Assembly (NCBI GenBank): GCA_020629355.1
Contig: JAHDDM010000099.1
Span: forward strand, 1 to 5,468
Reading direction: 5' to 3'
Origin: Rhodospirillaceae bacterium
GTDB taxonomy: Bacteria > Pseudomonadota > Alphaproteobacteria > JABSOH01
DNA length: 5,468 nt
Positions 1-5,439 of this stretch are shown here, in pieces (position 1 is the first letter of the stretch; each line of letters begins with the position of its first letter). The notes beneath the pieces were generated by a model, which had not been told where the DNA came from, searched no databases, and saw only the letters and a list, made by a program, of their open reading frames with translations. The position numbers were made by a program, and so were the translations under genes.

Positions 1-251
1 AGCGGGCGGATTGCGTCTATCTTGATGTCCCGAAAGAAATGCTTTGGGGGCGCATCAGCCACCGTATTGCAAAACGTCCCATGCTGAATACGGATGATCC
101 TCGTGCAACCTTTGATGAGCTTTATGCCAAGCGCGCACCTATCTATGCCGAGGCACCAATTCACGTTCGAGTAACCTCGAACCATCAAATGGATACAGTG
201 GTATTGGTGAAAGAGGCTCTTTGGGCGCATATAGAAAGCCAAGCAACATGA
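1..251 (+). CDS. aroK: Shikimate kinase, C-terminal part (5' end outside window)
   Basis: Shikimate kinase phosphorylates shikimate with ATP in the cytoplasmic chorismate pathway. Only the last 82 codons are present, read in the frame that starts at base 3. What is visible is the strand leading into the lid (VYLDVPKEMLWGRISHR), then the lid/adenine-side segment KRPMLNTDDPRATFDELYAKR followed by APIYAEAP. This matches the family pattern of an Arg-Pro-Leu/Met-Leu motif followed by an R-x-P-x-Y-x-E helix. The P-loop and the shikimate-binding DxD would lie upstream of the window. The stop overlaps the aroB start as ATGA, a common aroK-aroB arrangement that implies translational coupling. An internal ATG at 39 is not the true start because the homologous reading frame continues to the window edge. 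Identification rests on the lid motif and on linkage to aroB. Confidence 0.9.
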   Translation, partial: RADCVYLDVPKEMLWGRISHRIAKRPMLNTDDPRATFDELYAKRAPIYAEAPIHVRVTSNHQMDTVVLVKEALWAHIESQAT

Positions 252-1354
252 CCAGAACTCTGCACGTCCCGATTGCTGAACGCAGTTATGATGTGGTTAT
301 CGGCGATAATCTTGACCTGTTGGCACTGATGCAGCCCCTGCATTTGGGATCGGATTGGATTTTGCTGTATGATCAGGTTTTCGAGACCCTTGCAGATGGG
401 CAGATATTACACAGGATTCAGCAGCAGCTTAACAACCCGCGCATCTTTGCAATTCCCTCTGGTGAGACCAGCAAAAGCCTCAGCAATTATAGCGCTCTAG
501 CAGAGGAAATTTTACAGACGCGTATTACTCGCGACACCGTAGTGATTGCTTTGGGCGGCGGGATCGTGGGTGATCTTGCAGGTTTCTTGGCAGCGAGTCT
601 TTTACGCGGTTTGCGTTTTGTTCAGCTGCCGACCACGCTTTTGGCACAGGTTGATAGTAGTGTCGGGGGCAAGGTGGGGATCAATGCCAAAGCTGGCAAG
701 AATCTTGTTGGTGCATTCCATCAACCTGCGCTGGTGGCAGCAGACCTGAGCCTGTTGAATTCTTTACCCAAACGCGAATTTTCTGCGGGCATGGCCGAGG
801 TCTTAAAGGCGGCTTTGCTTGCCGATGCCGATTTCTGGTGCTGGCTGGAAGACCATGCTGATCCCATTAACAGCCGCAAGAGAGATACCCTTGAGGAGAT
901 GATTGCACGTGCAGTGCAGATTAAGGCCGATACGGTGCTCGCAGACGAAACCGAACGCACAGGGCGGCGGGCTTTGCTGAATTTGGGCCATACCTTTGCT
1001 CATGCCCTTGAGGCGGCAACAGGTTATGATGCGCGCAAATTGATTCATGGCGAGGCAGTGGCTTTGGGGCTGGTCATGGCTGCACGGCTTTCAAAGGGGA
1101 TCAATATCGATGACACCGCACGAATCATAAACCTGTTGCAGAAGGTTGGCTTGCCAACGACAACAGAGCTTGAATTATGTCCACAAGCGCTGTACGAGTT
1201 GATGCTATACGATAAAAAAGCTGATCATAGCGGCCTGAAGATGGTACTGCTTGAACATATCGGATGCGCAAAGGTGCAACCAGCACCAGCACCAGAAGAC
1301 ATTTTAGCCGCAATTACGCCCTCTCTGAAATACAGGACACTTCTATTTACCTAA
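248..1354 (+). CDS. aroB: 3-dehydroquinate synthase, C-terminus formed by a repeat insertion
   Basis: AroB converts DAHP to 3-dehydroquinate, the second step of the shikimate pathway, in the cytoplasm using NAD+ and a divalent metal. The 368-residue product has the NAD-binding glycine-rich segment GGGIVGDLAGF (103-113), the PTTLLAQVDSSVGGK active-site stretch, and the expected metal ligands: Glu184 in AEVLKAALLAD, His248 in GHTFAHALE and His267 in HGEAVALG. I chose the ATG at 248 because it overlaps the aroK stop (ATGA) and gives the usual N-terminus. A TTG at 221 would add nine unlike residues. The length is normal. The oddity is the end: the last six residues (RTLLFT) and the TAA are encoded by the left arm of the repeat starting at 1333, so the native C-terminus seems to have been replaced after ITPSLKY. 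All catalytic residues are upstream of that point, so the enzyme should be functional. Confidence 0.96.
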   Translation: MTRTLHVPIAERSYDVVIGDNLDLLALMQPLHLGSDWILLYDQVFETLADGQILHRIQQQLNNPRIFAIPSGETSKSLSNYSALAEEILQTRITRDTVVIALGGGIVGDLAGFLAASLLRGLRFVQLPTTLLAQVDSSVGGKVGINAKAGKNLVGAFHQPALVAADLSLLNSLPKREFSAGMAEVLKAALLADADFWCWLEDHADPINSRKRDTLEEMIARAVQIKADTVLADETERTGRRALLNLGHTFAHALEAATGYDARKLIHGEAVALGLVMAARLSKGINIDDTARIINLLQKVGLPTTTELELCPQALYELMLYDKKADHSGLKMVLLEHIGCAKVQPAPAPEDILAAITPSLKYRTLLFT

Positions 1355-1425
1355 GATTTCGATGCAGGTAGGGTCGAAGCATGAGATTGAGTACCGGAGC
1401 ATATTCAGATATTTGAGGATACGAA

Positions 1426-1467
1426 ATGAGTGATTTGACCCTAGATGCGCGAAAGATAGGTAAATAG
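1426..1467 (+). other. Possible 13-codon leader ORF inside repeat copy 1
   Basis: ATG at 1426 is preceded by GAGGA (1415-1419) at 6-nt spacing and encodes MSDLTLDARKIGK before TAG at 1465-1467. The same Shine-Dalgarno/ATG arrangement occurs in the inverted copy (minus strand from 5320). There the frame starts MSDLPLDAQKIGK and then stays open into the flank, ending at 5243. The stop in copy 1 lies in the 3' arm of the outer stem, 10 nt before the CNNM start, so translating ribosomes would open the stem that holds the CNNM ribosome binding site. Conservation may simply reflect constraint on the repeat. There is no evidence that a peptide accumulates. Confidence 0.25.
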
Positions 1468-1472
1468 AGGTG
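1467..1472 (+). promoter_or_regulatory. Ribosome binding site of the CNNM gene, located in a repeat arm
   Basis: GAGGTG ends 5 nt before the ATG at 1478 and fixes that start. It belongs to the right inverted arm of repeat copy 1, so in the folded transcript it pairs with the left arm around 1338-1343 (CACTTC). Ribosomes finishing aroB at 1352-1354 would cover the left arm and could release it. This suggests translational coupling, which is inference. Confidence 0.65.
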
Positions 1473-1477
1473 TCCTG

Positions 1478-2743
1478 ATGATTACTTGGATTCTTTATAG
1501 TCTTGCCATTGTGGTTCTGGTGCTGATTTCAGGCTTTCTGTCTGGTTCGGAAACTGCCCTTACGGCGGCTTCGCGCCCGCGTATCCTGCAACGGCTGCAA
1601 GAAGGCGATACACGCGCTGAGGCAACGCTGTTTTTGATGGATCGTTACGAAGTCTTGATCAGCGTCTTGCTGTTCTGCAATAATGTAGTGAATATTTTGG
1701 CCTCGGCTCTGGCCACCAGTATCTTTATTGCTCTGTATGGTGATTTAGGCGTAGCGATTGCTACCGTAGTAATGACCATCGTGATTTTGCTATTTGCCGA
1801 GGTCGCGCCGAAAACCTACGCTTCTGCAAAGCCAGAGGACTGTGCGTTGGCGGTCTCAAAACGCTGGCTCAGCCTTCTGCCCCTATTCTTGCCTGTGACG
1901 ATCATGATCAACCGCTTAACAGCGGGTCTGTTTTGGTTACTCAGACTGGACGTTCGCCCAATGCGCAACGCCGAGCATCATATCGAAGAATTGCGCGGTG
2001 CAATCATGCAACACGACAGCGCCGAAGACACCGACTCCGCACAGGAAAGTGACATGATGCGCTCTATCCTTGAACTGGATGAAATTGATGTCTCCGAGGT
2101 AATGACCCACCGTAGCGAAGTGGTGATGCTTGATCTTGATGATCCCGTGCTTGAGAACCTCGATATTATGATGGGCTGCCCGTATTCCAGATTGCCGCTA
2201 CACCGTGGCGATACCGAAGATGTTATTGGTGTTCTACATGCCAAAAAGCTACTGCCGTCTTTGAAAGGCAGCGACGTGAGCGAAATCAATCTGGCGCAGC
2301 TTGCCAACCCACCGTGGTTTATTCCTGAAAACACCAGTCTGCTGGAACAGCTTCAAGCCTTCCGCCGTCGCCGCGAGCATTTCGCCATTGTCGTTGACGA
2401 ATATGGCGGTCTATCTGGTGTGGTGACCCTCGAAGACATTCTTGAGGTTATCGTGGGTGATATTGACGATGAAAGTGATACTTTGCAGCCAGGGATTCAG
2501 CTGAACGACAATGGCAGCTACAGCGTTCCAGGCACAACCACCATCCGCAATCTCAATCGTGAGCTGGAAATGAACCTGCCAGACGGGGAAAACTATGCAA
2601 CCTTGGCAGGACTTCTGTTGCATCGAGCCAAGTCCATACCCGAAGAAGGCCAAAGTTTCCTAGTGGCTGGATACCGTATTGATGTGACCGAACGTCAAGA
2701 CAACCAGCTAACACGCTTAACGGTGCATCTCAAAGAAAGCTAA
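1478..2743 (+). CDS. CNNM-CBS-CorC_HlyC family membrane protein (putative Mg2+/Co2+ transporter, 'hemolysin C'-like)
   Basis: This 421-residue inner-membrane protein has the full CNNM/CorB layout. The DUF21 membrane domain covers roughly residues 1-190, with about four hydrophobic segments (about 4-27, 58-86, 91-110, 130-157). It carries the family signatures SGSETAL (22-28), CNNVVNILASAL (from 67) and AEVAPKT (107-113). Next comes a CBS pair (about 205-335) containing MTHRSEVVMLD, PYSRLPLHRG and HFAIVVDEYGGLSGVVTLED, then an acidic GDIDDE linker and the C-terminal CorC_HlyC domain (about 350-421). In characterised relatives the DUF21 domain conducts or exports Mg2+ and the CBS pair binds Mg-ATP. 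'Hemolysin' is a historical label. Position after aroB is common in alphaproteobacteria. The ribosome binding site lies in the upstream repeat. The substrate cannot be fixed from sequence. Confidence 0.92.
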   Translation: MITWILYSLAIVVLVLISGFLSGSETALTAASRPRILQRLQEGDTRAEATLFLMDRYEVLISVLLFCNNVVNILASALATSIFIALYGDLGVAIATVVMTIVILLFAEVAPKTYASAKPEDCALAVSKRWLSLLPLFLPVTIMINRLTAGLFWLLRLDVRPMRNAEHHIEELRGAIMQHDSAEDTDSAQESDMMRSILELDEIDVSEVMTHRSEVVMLDLDDPVLENLDIMMGCPYSRLPLHRGDTEDVIGVLHAKKLLPSLKGSDVSEINLAQLANPPWFIPENTSLLEQLQAFRRRREHFAIVVDEYGGLSGVVTLEDILEVIVGDIDDESDTLQPGIQLNDNGSYSVPGTTTIRNLNRELEMNLPDGENYATLAGLLLHRAKSIPEEGQSFLVAGYRIDVTERQDNQLTRLTVHLKES

Positions 2744-2747
2744 GGTC

Positions 2748-3308
2748 ATGCTGCCTGAACCTGTACCCCGCCGCCCCATCCACCAGCGTCATATTCTTTG
2801 TCAAGGCTACTTGCGGGATGACGGGCTTTGGGACATCGAAGGCCACCTTTGCGATACCAAGTCTTATGGTTTCCGCAACCGTGACCGCGGCCTGATCGCG
2901 GCTGGTGAGTCTTTACATGAGATGATCGTCCGCCTCACCATCGATGATCACTATACCATTATTGCTGCTGTTGCCCACACCAAACACGCGCCCTATCGCC
3001 TCTGTCCAGCAATTACAGATGCCTATCAGGCTCTGGTGGGGTTGAAAATCGCCGCAGGATTCTCGCGCGCGCTCAGACAACGCCTTGGCGGCGTGCAGGG
3101 CTGTACGCACTTAACCGAAATTGTCCGTATTCTTGCTACAGTGGCTTTTCAGACAATCCGTCCCGACAATAAGGATTTCCTGCATCAGGCCAAAACAGAA
3201 GACATTGCGCCAAGCAGCAATACGCCTCTATCCAGCGCTTTGCGCGGAACATGCCACGCATTTGCACCTAATAGCGAGGTCAGCAAACGGGTGTTTGATC
3301 AATCCTGA
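2748..3308 (+). CDS. DUF2889 family protein
   Basis: The 186-residue soluble protein has no signal peptide or membrane segment. I recognise it as the proteobacterial DUF2889 family from the order of its conserved blocks: an RHILCQGYLRDDGLWDIEGHL start (14-34), DTKSYGF, LHEMIVRLTIDD (56-67), APYRLCPAI (81-89), the GLKIAAGF block (98-105) and GGVQGCTHLTEI (114-125) followed by ATVAFQT. The family has no established biochemical function that I know of. The conserved Cys/His in CPAI and GCTHL could be structural or metal-binding, which is speculative. The ATG lies 4 nt after the CNNM stop, with AAGG overlapping that stop as a close-spaced ribosome binding site, so it is probably co-transcribed and coupled. 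Its last 10 bp overlap the convergent metal-sensor-like gene on the other strand. Confidence 0.88.
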   Translation: MLPEPVPRRPIHQRHILCQGYLRDDGLWDIEGHLCDTKSYGFRNRDRGLIAAGESLHEMIVRLTIDDHYTIIAAVAHTKHAPYRLCPAITDAYQALVGLKIAAGFSRALRQRLGGVQGCTHLTEIVRILATVAFQTIRPDNKDFLHQAKTEDIAPSSNTPLSSALRGTCHAFAPNSEVSKRVFDQS

Positions 3309-3781
3309 TCATGGTGGCGTTTTTTACCACCCTTACCACCACCGCGATATAGCCATTTCAACACATCACCCCGCTCGTCCATGGGTAGGGCTTTGATCAC
3401 CTCGCTGAACAGCAGCGCATAGGAATATTCCGTCTCGCGCTTTGCCGCTAGAATTTGGTTGATGTTGTCCTGATACGCCGTATCATCGAAAGGTTCGGTA
3501 TGGACAATATCGCGCATCTGTTTACGGCTGGCACGGATGGTCTGGGTACGTGTTCTGTTTTGGCTTTTCAGGGCTAAAAACTTTTGTTGCAGGGCATCCC
3601 GTTTTTCGGCTTCAGGAATGTCTTCGATAATATGTTCAAAGACATGGCTACGCATGGCTTGGGAAGCAAAGTGGTCTCGATCACCCCAACGCCAATGTGC
3701 TGCAAAGCCGATCACACAGCCAATTACAATCAAATTCAGCAAAAGCGACAGGCCAAACAGGATCTTTATGCGGGTGGTCAT
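3299..3781 (-). CDS. Membrane-anchored periplasmic heavy-metal sensor-like protein (CnrX/Spy-type, Metal_resist)
   Basis: The 160-residue protein has one N-terminal membrane segment (about 7-27) that should act as an uncleaved anchor. A charged, helix-rich periplasmic domain follows (about 40-145), and then a Gly/Lys tail ending in KKRHHDQD. The length and helical layout, with a late ALPMDERGDVLKWL segment, match small periplasmic metal-sensor proteins of the Metal_resist/CnrX group, which relate to Spy/CpxP. An H-x3-H pair (His46, His50) opens the periplasmic domain, at a place where CnrX has metal-binding histidines. That parallel is suggestive only. It is the last gene of the ECF operon and overlaps the anti-sigma gene (ATGA). 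The likely role is to hold or release the anti-sigma according to metal or envelope state. The alternative is a plain periplasmic chaperone. Confidence 0.72.
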   Translation of the reverse strand: MTTRIKILFGLSLLLNLIVIGCVIGFAAHWRWGDRDHFASQAMRSHVFEHIIEDIPEAEKRDALQQKFLALKSQNRTRTQTIRASRKQMRDIVHTEPFDDTAYQDNINQILAAKRETEYSYALLFSEVIKALPMDERGDVLKWLYRGGGKGGKKRHHDQD

Positions 3782-4089
3782 AGGATGTCTCCAGAATCAA
3801 AGTGAAAGGTATCAAGAATGGTCTCTGCTGTCACGGTTTGTTCAGCGGAAAACTCAGACACTAAGCTTGAAGCACTGGCCTGCCAGCCGATACCTACGCC
3901 AAAGACCAGACTAAAGACAATCCCTAGTGCAGGTTTGGGCATGAGAATCTGGACAAGCATATCGCGCCAACCAGAGGTGGCTTCAGGTCTTGGTTGCGCC
4001 TCAGCGATAATGCGGGCGGCGAAATCTTGCGATGCCTCTGGAATGAAGAGGTCGGACATTGCCGCGGGCCAGTCGTTTTTTTCAGTCAT
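3778..4089 (-). CDS. Small single-pass anti-sigma factor-like protein
   Basis: The 103-residue protein has a cytoplasmic N-terminus (about 1-52), one membrane segment (about 53-72, PALGIVFSLVFGVGIGWQAS) and a short periplasmic tail. The N-terminal stretch QDFAARIIAEAQPRPEA resembles the helix that many small anti-sigma factors use to clamp their sigma factor. It has no cysteine, so it is not a zinc-binding (HxxxCxxC) anti-sigma. The start overlaps the ECF sigma stop and its stop overlaps the next start, both as ATGA, so sigma, anti-sigma and sensor should be made in fixed proportion. The call rests mainly on gene order and topology (CnrY-like). Sequence recognition alone is weak. Confidence 0.7.
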   Translation of the reverse strand: MTEKNDWPAAMSDLFIPEASQDFAARIIAEAQPRPEATSGWRDMLVQILMPKPALGIVFSLVFGVGIGWQASASSLVSEFSAEQTVTAETILDTFHFDSGDIL

Positions 4090-4619
4090 GCGTAATCAGC
4101 CTGTAAGATTTGTTGTAGTTTTGTTTTCGCGCGCATCAATAAAGATTCCAGAGCCTTGCGCTTAATGCCCAGCATATCGGCGGCCTCGATGTTGGAATAG
4201 CCTTCGTAAAAGCACAGATTTACTGCTTCGCGCTGGCGTTCTGGTAAATCTAATAGGGCTTGGCGCACGGCAGCTTTGTTGTCTTGGTGATCATGATCGG
4301 TATCTATCGGCAGTTCAGGATCAAGCGCAACATGCTGCCGACGCCGCCCGTAATCACGGGCGCGATTGATCACGACACGGCTAAACCACGCGGTAAAAGC
4401 CGCGCCTCTGGTTGTATCAAAGTTCTCTGGCTTTTGCCAAAATTTGATAAAACAGTCCTGTACAATATCTTCGGCAGCATATTGATCCAGCACTTGACGG
4501 TATGCAAGACGATAAAATCGCTGATGGTGGCGCGTGACCAGTGCTGCAAAGGCCACGCGCTCGCCATCCTGAATACGCTGTATCAGAACGCTATCATCAT
4601 CTTGCGCCGTCAACAACAT
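4086..4619 (-). CDS. ECF-subfamily RNA polymerase sigma factor
   Basis: The 177-residue protein has only the sigma2 and sigma4 domains, the ECF (group 4) architecture. Region 2.2 is AEDIVQDCFIKFW (49-61). Region 2.4 is AWFSRVVINRARDYGRRR (77-94) and should read the -10 element. An acidic, His-rich linker (about 100-113) leads to sigma4 (about 120-170), which contains LPERQREAVNLCFYEGYS and the helix-turn-helix NIEAADMLGIKRKALESLLMRAKTKL. The ALESLLMRAK ending is typical of alphaproteobacterial ECFs. It should direct RNA polymerase to stress or metal-response promoters, probably its own. The start lies 5 nt after the EF-hand gene stop with only a weak ribosome binding site, which suggests coupling. 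Activity is presumably controlled by the membrane protein encoded next. Confidence 0.95.
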   Translation of the reverse strand: MLLTAQDDDSVLIQRIQDGERVAFAALVTRHHQRFYRLAYRQVLDQYAAEDIVQDCFIKFWQKPENFDTTRGAAFTAWFSRVVINRARDYGRRRQHVALDPELPIDTDHDHQDNKAAVRQALLDLPERQREAVNLCFYEGYSNIEAADMLGIKRKALESLLMRAKTKLQQILQADYA

Positions 4620-4624
4620 GGTGA

Positions 4625-4954
4625 TTACTCGGTAACCACCTTGTGCAGAGCATCATGCTCGTCATGGTCTCGATGACCCCATTTGCGCTTGCCCTTGAAC
4701 TTTTTGAAATTCTCCTGTGCCTCAGCTAGCGAGACCATACCATCTCCGTCTGTATCGACTTTCTGAAACATGGCTTGGGGTTTGCTCAGGAACTCTTCCA
4801 TACTCACCAGTGAGTCGCCATTAGTATCGAAGCGATTGAATACTTTTGCAATGCGTTCGGCCTTGCGCTCGTCACTATGGGCATAGGCTTTGATCGCCAG
4901 ACCAGAAGTACCAAGTACCGAAACCGCAAGTACACCGTAGATAATCTTTTTCAT
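4625..4954 (-). CDS. Secreted EF-hand calcium-binding protein, first gene of the ECF operon
   Basis: The 109-residue protein has a signal peptide (KK, hydrophobic core, likely cleavage after AYA at residue 25) and so should be periplasmic. Two canonical 12-residue EF loops are visible: D43-T-N45-G-D47-S-L-V-S51-M-E-E54 and D67-T-D69-G-D71-G-M-V-S75-L-A-E78. Both have acidic or amide ligands at positions 1, 3, 5 and 12. A charged, His-containing tail follows (KWGHRDHDEHDALH). It lacks the proline at loop position 2 and the Asp at position 9 that mark lanmodulin. The ATG at 4954 has AAGGA 6 nt upstream. As first gene before the sigma factor it may be the main periplasmic output of the regulon, or a Ca2+/metal buffer that feeds the sensor. 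Confidence 0.88.
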   Translation of the reverse strand: MKKIIYGVLAVSVLGTSGLAIKAYAHSDERKAERIAKVFNRFDTNGDSLVSMEEFLSKPQAMFQKVDTDGDGMVSLAEAQENFKKFKGKRKWGHRDHDEHDALHKVVTE

Positions 4955-4998
4955 TATTATTCCTTATGATTGGGATTGTTGAAAATGAAAGCGTTTTT

Positions 4999-5023
4999 GT
5001 CGCGTTCATAAGGGATACGTCAC
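4999..5023 (-). promoter_or_regulatory. Candidate ECF-type promoter of the EF-hand/sigma operon
   Basis: On the minus strand GTGACG (5018-5023) and CGAC (4999-5002) are separated by 15 nt, and the predicted start lies about 40 nt before the EF-hand ATG. The CG-containing -10 and this spacing are common for ECF promoters, and autoregulation is usual for such operons. The -35 does not match a consensus I can name, so this is a candidate from position and form only. Confidence 0.35.
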
Positions 5024-5070
5024 AAAAAGGGAAAAACCTTCTGAGGATTTTATTATTTTTTTCGCTCGCG

Positions 5071-5105
5071 GCAAACGGGATGGGCTTCGCCCATTATCCC
5101 GTTGC
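5071..5105. repeat. GC-rich hairpin
   Basis: GCAAACGGGAT and ATCCCGTTGC pair with one bulged A, and the centre GGGC-TTC-GCCC closes the stem with a 3-nt bulge on the 3' side. It is preceded by a T-run on the + strand but has no T-run after it in either direction, so it is not a standard intrinsic terminator. It lies just upstream of the candidate ECF promoter. Confidence 0.6.
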
Positions 5106-5164
5106 CTACGCGGGTGCGCTTCGCGGCTCGCCTTGCTCGCTTTCGACCTAGGCGACTTTACAAC

Positions 5165-5209
5165 ATATAGCCTATCTCATATAATTTGATCATATGAGAT
5201 AGGCTATAT
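5165..5209. repeat. Perfect 18-bp inverted repeat with 9-nt loop
   Basis: ATATAGCCTATCTCATAT (5165-5182) is exactly repeated in inverse at 5192-5209 around the loop AATTTGATC. No T-tract follows on either strand, so a terminator role is not supported. A degenerate copy of one arm recurs at 5441-5457. It could be a protein-binding or cruciform site, or a palindromic repeat family. Confidence 0.85.
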
Positions 5210-5223
5210 CTCTTTATCGCTCA

Positions 5224-5260
5224 CGCCCATCGGCCTTACGGCCTAGGCTCCGCGGGGGCG
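5224..5260. repeat. Small GC-rich nested inverted repeat
   Basis: CGCCC (5224-5228) can pair with GGGCG (5256-5260). Inside this, GGCC-TTAC-GGCC (5232-5243) forms a short hairpin. It directly abuts the outer flank of repeat copy 2. The stems are short, so significance is uncertain. Confidence 0.35.
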
Positions 5261-5266
5261 CCACAT

Positions 5267-5417
5267 ACGTGGACACCTCCATTTACCTATCTTTTGCGCA
5301 TCTAGTGGCAAATCGCTCATCTCCGTTCCTCAAATATATCAAGATATTATCCGGTACTCAATTTCGCCCTTTACCCCTATCTGCATCAAAATCTTAGGTA
5401 AATGGAAGTATCCACGT
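5267..5417 (-). repeat. Dispersed palindromic-ended repeat, copy 2 (inverted)
   Basis: Read on the minus strand this aligns end to end with 1333-1477: roughly three quarters or more identity by eye, core 143 bp against 141 bp. The inverted ends are ACGTGGACACCTCCATTTAC (from 5267) and its near-inverse ending at 5417. Helix partners equivalent to copy 1 are 5387-5391 with 5292-5296 and 5370-5379 with 5303-5312. The end carrying the short ORF faces the EF-hand/ECF operon, as the same end in copy 1 faces the CNNM gene. No transposase is present. Confidence 0.88.
5333..5361 (-). promoter_or_regulatory. Possible sigma70-type promoter inside repeat copy 2
   Basis: On the minus strand TTGAGT (5356-5361) and TATATT (5333-5338) are 17 nt apart, a fair match to the housekeeping consensus, and point toward the EF-hand operon. 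Copy 1 keeps TTGAGT (1387-1392) but has the weaker TATTTG at the same spacing. In copy 2 a transcript would start inside the repeat and carry only its 3' half. Confidence 0.3.
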
Positions 5418-5439
5418 GGCGGTCGCGCAGTCGCGCTCC

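Larger units (their letters stand above)
1333..1477 (+). repeat. Dispersed palindromic-ended repeat, copy 1 (structured-RNA candidate)
   Basis: A second, inverted copy lies at 5267-5417. The ends are 19-nt inverted arms (1335-1353 and 1457-1475) with one T:G mismatch, extended outward by CA/TG. Inside them a 5-bp helix (1357-1361 with 1450-1454) and a 10-pair helix (1369-1378 with 1434-1443) can be drawn, giving one long hairpin with an apical region of about 55 nt. The repeat fills the whole aroB-CNNM gap. It provides the aroB stop in its left arm and the CNNM ribosome binding site in its right arm. It contains no transposase. It could be a MITE-like non-autonomous element, or an ERIC-like intergenic repeat. 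I see no clear target-site duplication, and I do not recognise the family. Confidence 0.88.

Noticed and set aside
221..247. Upstream TTG start for aroB
   Set aside because: It adds nine residues unlike AroB N-termini. The ATG at 248 overlaps the aroK stop and fits the family start.
1333..1477. Complete insertion sequence or truncated transposase gene
   Set aside because: About 145 bp with no transposase coding. The only short frame reads outward through the end, and no target duplication is clear. MITE origin stays possible.
1978..2334. 118-codon minus-strand frame inside the CNNM gene
   Set aside because: Low-complexity Ser-rich translation opposite the CBS region; a coding shadow.
4260..4676. 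138-codon + strand frame opposite the ECF sigma gene
   Set aside because: It is antisense to a clear ECF sigma factor, has no family features, and is a frame shadow.
4625..4954. Lanmodulin-like lanthanide-binding protein
   Set aside because: Only two EF loops, with Thr at position 2 and Ser at position 9 instead of Pro and Asp.
4966..5151. 61-codon + strand frame in the intergenic region
   Set aside because: It overlaps the operon's promoter and ribosome binding site on the other strand and runs through GC-rich hairpins. Its C-terminal half is what such hairpin repeats encode by chance, and I recognise no protein family.
5165..5209. Intrinsic terminator
   Set aside because: The stem is AT-rich and neither strand has a T-tract after it.
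5422..5436. Short tandem GTCGCGC repeat as an iteron or CRISPR-like unit
   Set aside because: Only two 7-bp units, most likely chance in GC-rich flank. No arrays or spacers.
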